45,758 nucleotides of DNA from Balneolaceae bacterium (GTDB lineage: Bacteria; Bacteroidota; Rhodothermia; Balneolales; Balneolaceae). Shown here piece after piece: positions 38,906-45,758 of this stretch. Under the pieces are notes generated by a model. It did not search any database. It saw nothing but the letters and a program-made list of their open reading frames with translations, and had not been told where the DNA came from. The stretch covers positions 1-45,758 of the forward strand of contig RECI01000148.1 in assembly GCA_007694095.1 (NCBI GenBank). The letters are read 5' to 3'. Both the position numbers and the translations under genes were made by a program. Positions within the stretch are counted from its first letter, which is position 1, and every line of letters starts with the position of its first letter.

Positions 38906-40279
38906 ATGAAAAGACAAATTAAGCACCTGACGAATAATATAACCCGGCAACCGGCATTTCTTTGCATAACCTTGCCGTTATGGATAATCACATGCCTTTT
39001 TTTACAGGCAGGTATGGTCAATGCGCAGCAGCATAACCTGTTCTCACCGGATTTACAGATTCTGATTGAAAGTGTTGAAGATAAAGTGATTGAATGGCGC
39101 CGGGATATTCATCAGCACCCCGAACTTGGAAACCGGGAATTCAGAACAGCAGCACTGGTGGCAGATCATTTACGTAGTATTGGGCTTGATGAGGTGCACA
39201 CGGAAGTTGCGCATACGGGGGTAGTCGGAGTTCTTCATGGTGCACACCCGGGGCCGGTTGTAGCCCTCAGGGCCGATATGGATGCACTTCCTGTTACCGA
39301 ACGGGTGGATATTCCATTTGCTTCCACAGTACGAACAGTATTCAACGGACAGGAAGTGGGTGTGATGCACGCCTGCGGCCACGATACGCACGTTGCCATG
39401 CTGATGGGAACGGCCGAAGTACTGGCGAATTATCGTGAAAACCTTCATGGCAGCGTTAAATTCATCTTTCAGCCGGCCGAGGAAGGCCCGCCGGAGGGTG
39501 AAGAGGGTGGCGCCGAACTCATGGTAAAAGAAGGTGTGCTTCACAATCCCGACGTGGATGTAATCTTTGCCATCCATATCAATTCAATCCTGGAAATCGG
39601 ACACATTGGCTATACACCCGGCGGTACAATGGCCAGCGCTGACGATTTCCGCATCGTAGTGCACGGCGAACAGACCCATGGAGCCTATCCCTGGGGCGGT
39701 GCCGACCCCATTGTTGCATCGGCACAAATCATTACCGCACTACAAACCATTGTAAGCAGGCGTATGGTCCTCACCGAAAACCCGGCCGTGGTTACTATTG
39801 GAGCGATCCGCGGTGGTGTCCGTTCAAATATCATTCCTGAAGAGGTGGAAATGCTGGGCACTATGCGTGCACTTCACCCTGACGACCGTATTGCCATGAT
39901 TGCACACATGCATGAGATCATAGAAAACACAGCACGGGCAATGGGTGTCTCGGCAACCCTCACACTTCCGGTTACAACATCATACCCTGTAACTTACAAT
40001 GATGTTGACCTTACAAACCGGATGGTGCCGGTCTTGCAGACTGTAGCAGGGTCGGATAATGTGATATTGGAGAAGCCCGTTATGGGCGCCGAAGATTTTT
40101 CATTCTTTGCAGAGCAGGTTCCCGGTTTTTTTATCGGGCTGGGCGGACGGCCATCTGACGTACCCGCAAGCGAAGCGGCTCCCCATCATACCCCCGATTT
40201 TTATATTGATGATTCGCGCCTCAATCTTGGCGTGAAAGCGTTCGTTGCCATGACATTAGAGTATTTGAATAACCGGTAA
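38906..40279 (+). CDS. Exported M20-family amidohydrolase (N-acyl amino acid / ILR1-like)
   Basis: This 457-residue zinc/manganese amidohydrolase of subfamily M20D has an N-terminal hydrophobic signal (about 17-40). Family signatures are WRRDIHQHPELGNREF at the start of the mature domain, ALRADMDALPV, HACGHDTHVAMLMGTAE (metal-binding His and the catalytic region) and FQPAEEGPPEGEEGG with the catalytic Glu. The HHTPDFYIDD block near the C-terminus supplies a further metal His. Members cleave N-acyl or N-aroyl amino acids; plant relatives (ILR1/IAR3) cleave auxin- and jasmonoyl-amino acid conjugates. It starts 28 nt after the giant kinase gene on the same strand and may be part of the operon. 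If so, it could release fatty acids or oxylipins from amino acid conjugates; that is speculation. Confidence 0.9.
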   Translation: MKRQIKHLTNNITRQPAFLCITLPLWIITCLFLQAGMVNAQQHNLFSPDLQILIESVEDKVIEWRRDIHQHPELGNREFRTAALVADHLRSIGLDEVHTEVAHTGVVGVLHGAHPGPVVALRADMDALPVTERVDIPFASTVRTVFNGQEVGVMHACGHDTHVAMLMGTAEVLANYRENLHGSVKFIFQPAEEGPPEGEEGGAELMVKEGVLHNPDVDVIFAIHINSILEIGHIGYTPGGTMASADDFRIVVHGEQTHGAYPWGGADPIVASAQIITALQTIVSRRMVLTENPAVVTIGAIRGGVRSNIIPEEVEMLGTMRALHPDDRIAMIAHMHEIIENTARAMGVSATLTLPVTTSYPVTYNDVDLTNRMVPVLQTVAGSDNVILEKPVMGAEDFSFFAEQVPGFFIGLGGRPSDVPASEAAPHHTPDFYIDDSRLNLGVKAFVAMTLEYLNNR

Positions 40280-40339
40280 ATACATCATAACCTCATCATC
40301 ATTCGATTCAGAAAATATTACTTATTGATCCGGTTTCAT

Positions 40340-40504
40340 GATAAAATCATGCAGCCGTTCTTTACCACGAAAAAAGGGACTCAGGGAACTGGATTAGGGC
40401 TTTCAATTACCCATGATATTGTAAAAGCTCTTGGCGGAAAAATTGATTATCAAAGTGATAAAAATGGTACTATCATGAGTATTAAACTAACTCACCTTTC
40501 ATGA
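40340..40504 (+). pseudogene. 3' remnant of a histidine kinase gene
   Basis: The frame reading [19 protein letters not shown], then [15 protein letters not shown] and ending LTHLS (TGA 40502-40504) is the G2-box and C-terminus of an ATPase domain. It is very close to those of the three neighbouring kinases ([20 protein letters not shown]). Homology starts abruptly near 40340, and nothing upstream encodes the rest of a kinase; a 457-codon amidohydrolase ends at 40279. Its stop overlaps the ATG of the next kinase by 4 nt. It is therefore the scar of a deleted kinase that once sat in tandem with the gene at 40501. Confidence 0.85.
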
Positions 40505-43500
40505 AATCAACTCAAAAAGGAAACAATAGTTCTGCCGAATTAGAAAAAAAACTTGCTCAACGTGAAGCTGAGCTTGCTGTAATCAATTCAGTTCAAAAGG
40601 GTCTTGCAAGTAAAATGGCTATGCAGGAAATCTATAACCTGGTTGGTGGAAAAATCAGGGAATTATTTGATGCTCAGGTAGTAATGATTGCCACATTTCT
40701 GCATGAGGAAAAAAAAGAACAATTTCATTTTTTTTATGAAGACGGAGAGCTCCATTATCCGAGTCCACGGGTTTACAATAAAACCCGCCAGCAACTGATT
40801 GATACCAAAGAATTGATTTGCATCAACGAGAATGCCGAAAAAGCGGCTTCCGTAGTGCCTGGTACAAAACCCCCAAAATCCATGGCATTTTTTCCGCTTA
40901 TCACGGGAAAAGATGTGACAGGCTATATCAGCCTCCAAAACCTGGATCGGGAAAACGCCTTCAGTACCTCCGACGTTCAGTTGCTTGGCACAATCACCAG
41001 CAGTATCAGCATTGCCCTGGAAAACGCCCGTCTTTTCAACGAAACCGAGCAGCGAAATGCTGAGCTGGCGGTGATCAACAGTGTACAGGAAGGTCTTGTG
41101 GCTGAGATGGGTCTTCAGGAAATATATGAGCTTGTAGGGAATAAAATACGGGATCTGTTTGATGCCCAGGTTGCCGGTATCGCTACATTTGATCACGAAA
41201 ATAAAACCGAGAATTTTCAATACCTGTTTGAAAACGGTGAACGGTTTTTTCCTGAACCACGTCGTTTTGATAAACTCAGGCAGCGGCTGATAAATACCCG
41301 GAAAATGATCTGGATTAATGAAAATGCTGCTGAAGCCTTCAGAACCATAACCGGGGAAGCCCCAAAACCCATACCCGGAACCCGGTTTCCAAAGTCTGTG
41401 GTGTATGTTCCGCTCGTTATCAGTGATTCCGTTCGTGGTTATGTAACCCTTCAAAACCTCGACCGGGAACATGCATTCAGTGAATCTGATGTGCGTTTAC
41501 TCAGTACACTGGCAAATAGTATGAGCGTTGCCCTTGAAAATGCCCGGCTGTTTAGCGAAACCGAACAGCGAAATGCTGAGCTGGCTGTGATCAACAGCGT
41601 GCAGGAAGGGTTGGTGCGCGAAATGAATATGGACGCGATTTACAGCCTTGTCGGTAATCGTATTTGTGAGGTTTTAAAAACACAAACCATGCTGATCCGT
41701 ACGTTTGATCACGATTCAGAACTTGAAACCTGGGAATATGCTGTTGAAAACGGTGAACGGCTGTATATGGATCCCCGTCCGTTTATTTGGGCAAACAGAT
41801 ACCTGATTAAAACCAAAGAACCATTACTCATCAATGAAAACTATCTCGAAACTGCTCAAAAATATGGTGGCAAAGGGGTCTCAAAAGGACAACCTCCCAA
41901 ATCTGCCATTTTTGTGCCAATGATTGTGAGTGATCATGTAATGGGTTCCATCAGCCTGCAAAATGTTGAAAGGGAGCATGCATTCACCGATTCCGATGTG
42001 CGCTTGCTAACCACACTTACCAACAGCATGAGCGTGGCTCTGGAAAATGCACGCCTGTTTAACGAAACCACTCGTCTGCTGGCTGAAACCGAACATCGTG
42101 CAACCGAAATGCAAACCGTCAATCATATCAGCCGGGCTATGGTTTCACAGCTTGAATTTGATGCACTCATTAAGCTGGTCGGGGAACAGATGAAAGAGAC
42201 CTTTCAGGCCGATATTGTCTATATCGCACTATTTGACCGTAAAACAGATACGATTTCTTTTCCATTTGAATACGGCGATAAAAATGAACCGCGTAAATTC
42301 GGAAACGGATTCACAGAACGTATCATTACCAGCAATAAACCCCTTCTGATTAACAAAGATATTGAAGAAATACGTGCCCAGCTGAAAGCCAAACCAATCG
42401 GTCGGGTTACTTCCTCATTTTTAGGTGTACCTATCCAAACCGGCAACATACCCAATGGTGTAATAAGTGTACAGAGTACCGAAGAAGAAAACCGGTTTGA
42501 TGAAAATGACCTGCGACTCCTTTCAACAATTGCAGCCAATGTGAGTGTAGCCATGCAGAATGCTGAGGCCTACCGAAAACTCAGTTCTGCACTTGATGAG
42601 CTTAAATCCACACAGGAACAACTCGTTCAGCAGGAAAAACTCGCCTCGCTTGGCCAGCTTACTGCCGGTATCGCCCACGAAATTAAGAATCCGCTCAATT
42701 TTGTGAACAATTTTTCGGAGGTGAGCCTGGAAATGGTGGATGAGGCACGGGAGGAAGTTTTGAGTCAAAAGTCAAAAGTGAAAAGTGAACAGTCTCCCCT
42801 TGAGGGGAGTGCCGAAGCGGAGCGAAGGCGAGGGGTGTTGTCCCCCTTTGAAGGGGGAAGTGAGCGAAGCGAACAGGGGGATGATGCGATCTCTGCAAAA
42901 GACGAAGCCTCATCCCTCATCCTCGAAATCCTCGACGACATCGAGGCCAACCTCCGCAAAATCCACGAACACGGCTCCCGGGCAAATGGTATCGTTCAAT
43001 CCATGCTGATGCATTCCCGTGGCGGTTCAGGTGAAATAGAACCAATAGACTTGAACGCTATTGTCAAAGAATACACCAACCTCTCCTTCCACGGCATGCG
43101 GGCAAATAAAGAACCTATAAATGTGGATATAGTTTTGCAGCTGGATGAAACTATAGGTAAGGTGCCGCTAATTCCCGAGGATTTTTCACGGGTAATTCTG
43201 AACCTGTGCAACAACGCGTTTGATGCGATGAGGGACAAGCAAGGTTCAGTGCACAAGACACAGGGTTCAGGGGATTATAAACCAAAGCTAACTGTCAGAA
43301 CACAAACAAGAAATGGCACTGTAATCATAGAAGTGGAAGACAACGGCCCCGGTATTCCCGACGATTTCAAAGACAAAATCCTGCAGCCATTTTTTACCAC
43401 CAAGAAGGGTACCCAGGGAACCGGGCTGGGACTTTCCATCACCCACGACATTGTGAAGGCACATGGCGGTGAATTGAATGTAGACTCGGAACCGGGCAGA

Positions 43501-43530
43501 ACAACCTTTATAATCAAAATTAAAAAATAA
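40501..43530 (+). CDS. Cytoplasmic sensor histidine kinase with four GAF domains
   Basis: This 1009-residue kinase has no membrane segment. Three GAF units of about 175 residues follow each other, starting at about residues 17, 181 and 354, each opening with (Q)[15 protein letters not shown] and ending [15 protein letters not shown] fourth, more divergent GAF spans about 530-690 ([21 protein letters not shown]). The coiled coil leads to H726 in [16 protein letters not shown] palindromic repeat is inserted in frame at about 765-794 in the dimerisation region, and the ATPase loop holds another repeat-like stretch ([13 protein letters not shown]). DNGPGIP and [13 protein letters not shown] complete the ATPase domain. 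GAF repeats usually bind small ligands or heme/flavin; the ligand here is unknown. No receiver gene is adjacent. The start overlaps a kinase remnant by 4 nt. Confidence 0.9.
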   Translation: MKSTQKGNNSSAELEKKLAQREAELAVINSVQKGLASKMAMQEIYNLVGGKIRELFDAQVVMIATFLHEEKKEQFHFFYEDGELHYPSPRVYNKTRQQLIDTKELICINENAEKAASVVPGTKPPKSMAFFPLITGKDVTGYISLQNLDRENAFSTSDVQLLGTITSSISIALENARLFNETEQRNAELAVINSVQEGLVAEMGLQEIYELVGNKIRDLFDAQVAGIATFDHENKTENFQYLFENGERFFPEPRRFDKLRQRLINTRKMIWINENAAEAFRTITGEAPKPIPGTRFPKSVVYVPLVISDSVRGYVTLQNLDREHAFSESDVRLLSTLANSMSVALENARLFSETEQRNAELAVINSVQEGLVREMNMDAIYSLVGNRICEVLKTQTMLIRTFDHDSELETWEYAVENGERLYMDPRPFIWANRYLIKTKEPLLINENYLETAQKYGGKGVSKGQPPKSAIFVPMIVSDHVMGSISLQNVEREHAFTDSDVRLLTTLTNSMSVALENARLFNETTRLLAETEHRATEMQTVNHISRAMVSQLEFDALIKLVGEQMKETFQADIVYIALFDRKTDTISFPFEYGDKNEPRKFGNGFTERIITSNKPLLINKDIEEIRAQLKAKPIGRVTSSFLGVPIQTGNIPNGVISVQSTEEENRFDENDLRLLSTIAANVSVAMQNAEAYRKLSSALDELKSTQEQLVQQEKLASLGQLTAGIAHEIKNPLNFVNNFSEVSLEMVDEAREEVLSQKSKVKSEQSPLEGSAEAERRRGVLSPFEGGSERSEQGDDAISAKDEASSLILEILDDIEANLRKIHEHGSRANGIVQSMLMHSRGGSGEIEPIDLNAIVKEYTNLSFHGMRANKEPINVDIVLQLDETIGKVPLIPEDFSRVILNLCNNAFDAMRDKQGSVHKTQGSGDYKPKLTVRTQTRNGTVIIEVEDNGPGIPDDFKDKILQPFFTTKKGTQGTGLGLSITHDIVKAHGGELNVDSEPGRTTFIIKIKK
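42793..42881 (+). repeat. REP-like palindromic repeat inside kinase gene, copy 2
   Basis: This copy is nearly identical in DNA to copy 1 at 38125-38236 (CTCCCCTTGAGGGGAGTGCC onward) but about 24 bp shorter, lacking the middle hairpin. The reading frame stays open ([21 protein letters not shown]). It sits at the same place in the dimerisation domain as copy 1, between NNFSEVSLE and [16 protein letters not shown]. Confidence 0.85.
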
Positions 43531-43927
43531 TGTGATTCTGATCTTTTTCGTCTATTGCTCCATGTGGGTTTAATGGATTCGGCTGGTATTGGGTTTTTGT
43601 AAAGTAGATATTAGAGTTGTGAGTTTTTGGTTGGGGAGTGTTGATCTGGTGAGGCCAAGGACGGTGATCGTCTACTAAATTCTGAATTTGATTCAAGTTC
43701 TCCTAACCCGGATTTCACTACGTGGGGAAAAGATGAGCGCTTCGCGTTCAAAAAATGAGTTTGGTGAGAAATCAGAGCTATTGCGCCAGTTTAAGCCCAT
43801 GAAAGGGGGAATTGACTCCACGAGACCCATCTGTCAGGGAAGGGAAAATCTGTACGGAAACATGCAGTGGGCACCTGTTTGTGGACATGTAACTCAGAAA
43901 CATAACATGAACCAGAGTCAATGACCA
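43531..43927. other. Intergenic region with repeat copy B and possible intron debris
   Basis: No convincing gene lies here. Just after the kinase stop is repeat copy B. The stretch 43730-43927, directly upstream of the reverse transcriptase remnant, may be leftover group II intron sequence. I could not recognise a domain V or intron boundary. A 78-codon open frame at 43688-43924 has no family resemblance. Confidence 0.4.
43541..43574 (+). repeat. Terminator-like dispersed repeat, copy B (partial)
   Basis: ATCTTTTTCGTCTATTGCTC and the following CATGTGGGTTTAA match the right half of copy A (25831-25863) with few changes. The left arm of the hairpin is degenerate here (TGATTCTG), so the terminator fold is lost. 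It lies about 10 nt after the four-GAF kinase stop. Confidence 0.7.
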
Positions 43928-44332
43928 ATGATGTCAACTGTCGACGTACATATAGCGGAAAGGGCGAGGGCATTCCCCGATGAGCCTTTGACGAACCTGC
44001 ACAGCTTCATTGACGAGAAACTGCGGGAACTCCTCGACCGACGGATAAAAGATGGAATCATTCGACGCATAATAGACAAATGGCTTAAAGCCGGGGTGCT
44101 GGAGGACGGGCGGGAAACTCCCAAACATCTTATATTCCAGCTCAACCAGAAGATGCAGGGACACTATGGGTATTACGGGATTACGTTCAACTATCCGGGA
44201 CTCAACATCTACTGCCACCAGGTAAGGCGGATGCTCTACAAATGGTTGAATAGACGTGGAGGAAAACCAACATGGTGTTGGATAAAGTACACCGGAAGGA
44301 TTCTTGAACAATACCCGGAACACACCCCTTAA
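43928..44332 (+). pseudogene. Internally deleted group II intron reverse transcriptase/maturase
   Basis: The 134-codon frame joins two separate parts of a group II intron-encoded protein. FIDEKLRELLDRRIKDGIIRRIIDKWLKAGVLEDG resembles the reverse transcriptase segment that precedes the QGG block (here seen as ELLDRRIKDG and KWLKAGVLEDG). After the junction GRETPKHLIF comes LNQKMQGHYGYYGITFNYPG and MLYKWLNRRGGKPTW, the C-terminal maturase/thumb region. The YADD active site, the QGG block and most of the thumb are missing, and the N-terminus is also lost. It cannot be an active reverse transcriptase. The open frame suggests a fairly recent in-frame deletion or a short selected fragment; I favour decay of a mobile element next to other repeats. 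Confidence 0.8.
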
Positions 44333-44362
44333 TCAAAACTATCAATCATTAATAACGGTCAA

Positions 44363-44380
44363 GTCAATCCAGGGATTGAC
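44363..44380. repeat. Short perfect palindrome after the reverse transcriptase remnant
   Basis: GTCAATCC-AG-GGATTGAC is an 18-bp perfect palindrome in the gap after the remnant. There is no T run on either side, so it may be a weak terminator or a repeat scrap. It is followed by TATTCGATATTC-type repeat pieces (about 44387-44420). Confidence 0.4.
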
Positions 44381-44429
44381 GGTGCTTCGATATTAAGTGT
44401 TCAATATTCGATATTCAAAGAGCGGTGTA

Positions 44430-44515
44430 GTTTGCCAGGTCGACTTTTAACCTGAATCCCCCCGACTCTGGCAGGATCACGAAAAGCACGTGAACTCTGC
44501 CAGGTCTTATCTGGT
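44430..44515. repeat. Fragments of a TGCCAGGTC-type dispersed repeat
   Basis: Two direct copies of TGCCAGGTC (about 44434 and 44499) and an inverted CTGGCAGG (about 44468) lie within 80 bp. They resemble the short palindromic intergenic repeats (AACCTGCCAGGTCT type) frequent in Bacteroidota genomes. No coding potential is seen. Confidence 0.45.
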
Positions 44516-44592
44516 TTATCGACATGTTTTTTATTTGTGTCGATAATTTGACTATATTTCGACATAGTTTTGTAACCTGTAGATATTACCGA
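44516..44592 (+). promoter_or_regulatory. Candidate fic operator: repeated TCGACA/TGTCGA half-sites
   Basis: TTATCGACA (44516-44524) and TGTCGATAA (44538-44546) form a perfect 9-bp inverted repeat with a 13-nt spacer. Further half-sites TTCGACAT (about 44558-44565) and CCGACATG (overlapping the fic start codon) follow in the same short leader. The array of four half-sites within 80 bp directly before a gene with its own winged-helix domain suggests autoregulation. Confidence 0.5.
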
Positions 44593-44593
44593 C

Positions 44594-45679
44594 ATGTTGT
44601 ATAGCCCGGATAAACCGCATAATTACTTGCCGCCACTGCCTCCGGAGGCGGATATTGAAACGCCTATCGTGCTAAAAGCGGCTATCGCAGCAAACCGTGC
44701 ACTGGCCGAACTGAAGGGGAAATCGGAGAACCTTCCAAACCCGGCCATGCTGGTGAATTCCATTGTACTGCAGGAGGCGAAATCGAGTTCGGAAATTGAG
44801 AATATTGTCACAACAAACGACAAGCTGTTTACGGCGCTTTCGGCGGAGGACAGCAGCGTGGACCCGCAAACCAAGGAGGTGCTTCGCTACCGGCAGGCGC
44901 TTTGGAAAGGAGCCGGACGGCTGGCCGGAGGTGAGCCTCTCACCACCGGTCTTTTTATTGAGCTGATGCAGACGATTAAAGAAACCGATGACGGGATCCG
45001 GTCTGGTACAGGCACAGTGATCGCCAATCCCAACACAAAAAAAATCATCTACTGGCCGCCGGAGGGACAGGAACTGATCCGGAATCTGCTGGTGAACCTG
45101 GAGCATTACATCCGGGAGGATGACGGTGTGGATCCGCTGATAAAAATGGCAGTGGCACACTATCAGTTTGAGGCGATCCATCCGTTTGAAGACGGAAACG
45201 GCCGGACCGGCAGGCTGATTAACATCCTCTATCTGCTGGACAAAGGATTGCTCCACCAGCCGGTGCTCTACCTGAGTGATGCCATTATCAACCAAAAACA
45301 ACACTATTACCAATTGCTGCGGGGCGTTACCGAAAACGGGGAGTGGGAACCGTGGATCATGTTTATGCTGGATGCGGTTAACAGCACATCACATAACACG
45401 ATGGAGCGGATCGTGCAGATACTCGGCCTGCTGGAAGAAACACTCGACATTGCCCGAAAAAAACTCCCTGCCCGGGTCTACTCCAAAGAGCTGATCGAGC
45501 TGCTGTTTGAGCAGCCGTACTGCAAGGTAAAGCACCTGGTTGACCGCGGAATCGCCAAACGCCAAACCGCTGCCGAATACCTCCGCGAGCTGGAACAAGC
45601 CGGCATACTAAGGAGCAAACAGGCAGGACGAGAAAACCTTTTTTTGAACATTGGTCTGTACGAACTGCTTCTTAAGTGA
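44594..45679 (+). CDS. Fic-family AMP transferase with N-terminal inhibitory helix and C-terminal winged helix
   Basis: This 361-residue enzyme is predicted to transfer AMP (or another nucleotide moiety) to a target protein hydroxyl. The catalytic motif is exact: HPFEDGNGRTGR at 196-207, with H196 the base. An N-terminal inhibitory motif SSEIEN (S65, E69, N70) matches (S/T)xxxE(G/N), making it a class II, self-inhibited Fic protein; no separate antitoxin gene is needed or seen. The flap region is around NPNTKKIIYWPP (145-156). The C-terminus (about 290-361, KVKHLVDRGIAKRQTAAEYL) is a winged helix, typical of the Fic/DUF4172-like regulators. It is transcribed alone after a leader rich in TCGACA half-sites. 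Target proteins are unknown. Confidence 0.92.
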   Translation: MLYSPDKPHNYLPPLPPEADIETPIVLKAAIAANRALAELKGKSENLPNPAMLVNSIVLQEAKSSSEIENIVTTNDKLFTALSAEDSSVDPQTKEVLRYRQALWKGAGRLAGGEPLTTGLFIELMQTIKETDDGIRSGTGTVIANPNTKKIIYWPPEGQELIRNLLVNLEHYIREDDGVDPLIKMAVAHYQFEAIHPFEDGNGRTGRLINILYLLDKGLLHQPVLYLSDAIINQKQHYYQLLRGVTENGEWEPWIMFMLDAVNSTSHNTMERIVQILGLLEETLDIARKKLPARVYSKELIELLFEQPYCKVKHLVDRGIAKRQTAAEYLRELEQAGILRSKQAGRENLFLNIGLYELLLK

Positions 45680-45701
45680 GGACGTGTCACACCCCAAAGA
45701 T

Positions 45702-45755
45702 TGACCCAAATTAAGCAATAGACGAAAAAGACTTCCGAAGTCTCTCTTCATTTTA
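45702..45755 (-). repeat. Terminator-like dispersed repeat, copy C (inverted)
   Basis: On the minus strand this reads AAAATGAAGAGAGACTTCGG, AAGTCTTTTTCGTCTATTGC and TTAATTTGGGTC, matching copy A (25811-25860) closely but in the opposite orientation. The hairpin AGACTTCCGAAGTCT is intact, and it can terminate fic, which ends 22 nt before. Confidence 0.75.
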
Positions 45756-45758
45756 TTA

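Noticed and set aside
43688-43924. 78-codon open frame before the reverse transcriptase remnant
   Set aside because: No family resemblance and no ribosome binding site; it lies where intron or repeat debris is expected. Left as intergenic.
44401-44595. Small minus-strand frame upstream of fic as an antitoxin
   Set aside because: It is composed of repeat fragments and operator-like sequence, is antisense to the fic leader, and the Fic protein already carries its own inhibitory motif.
45680-45758. Start of an insertion sequence at the right edge
   Set aside because: The inverted repeat resembles an element end, but no transposase coding sequence is within the window, so only the repeat is annotated.
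1-45758. tRNA and rRNA genes
   Set aside because: I looked for T-loop (GGTTCGAATCC-like) and acceptor pairing and found no convincing cloverleaf; none reported.

Overview
The window looks chromosomal, from a bacterium of the Bacteroidota/Rhodothermota/Balneolota assemblage; Balneolota is my best guess, but I cannot confirm the rank. The grounds are a 56-codon DUF4295-type gene beside rpmG and rpmB, a -33 TTG / -7 TAnnTTTG promoter upstream of rpmB, a hybrid sensor with two-component-propeller and Y_Y_Y domains, the mutA/mutB/meaB set, and many short dispersed repeats of the kind common in these genomes.

Left part (1-25.5 kb) is mostly ordinary chromosome. It holds the end of an unidentified gene, a CPA2 cation/proton antiporter with an RCK domain, a GMC oxidoreductase with its small Tat-lipoprotein partner, a VOC protein, a membrane-anchored 5'-nucleotidase, a secreted M14 peptidase, a DEAD-box helicase and an acyl-CoA dehydrogenase. 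Next comes the propionate/methylmalonyl-CoA block mutA-mutB-[sensor kinase]-meaB. It is followed by a methyltransferase that appears to start at ATT, Hsp20 with a MarR regulator, tyrS-cvpA-yqeY, and a small ribosomal operon (rpmB-rpmG-DUF4295).

Right part (25.8-45.7 kb) is accessory. Its core is a tight three-gene unit with 12-nt gaps: a lipoxygenase (all iron ligands visible, including the C-terminal Ile), a catalase-like protein related to coral allene oxide synthase / cyanobacterial hydroperoxidases, and a 1815-residue Ser/Thr kinase-AAA-GAF-histidine kinase. A 1322-residue propeller kinase lies upstream. A secreted M20 amidohydrolase, a kinase remnant and a four-GAF kinase lie downstream. 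I infer an oxylipin-producing and possibly oxylipin-sensing locus. It is followed by a deleted group II intron reverse transcriptase, a mosaic of dispersed repeats, and a Fic protein with a candidate operator.

The kinases carry intergenic-type repeats inserted in frame. A palindromic REP-like element sits in the dimerisation domain of two of them, and AT-rich repeat scraps sit in the ATPase domain. Related terminator-like repeats occur at about 25.8, 43.5 and 45.7 kb and bracket the accessory block.
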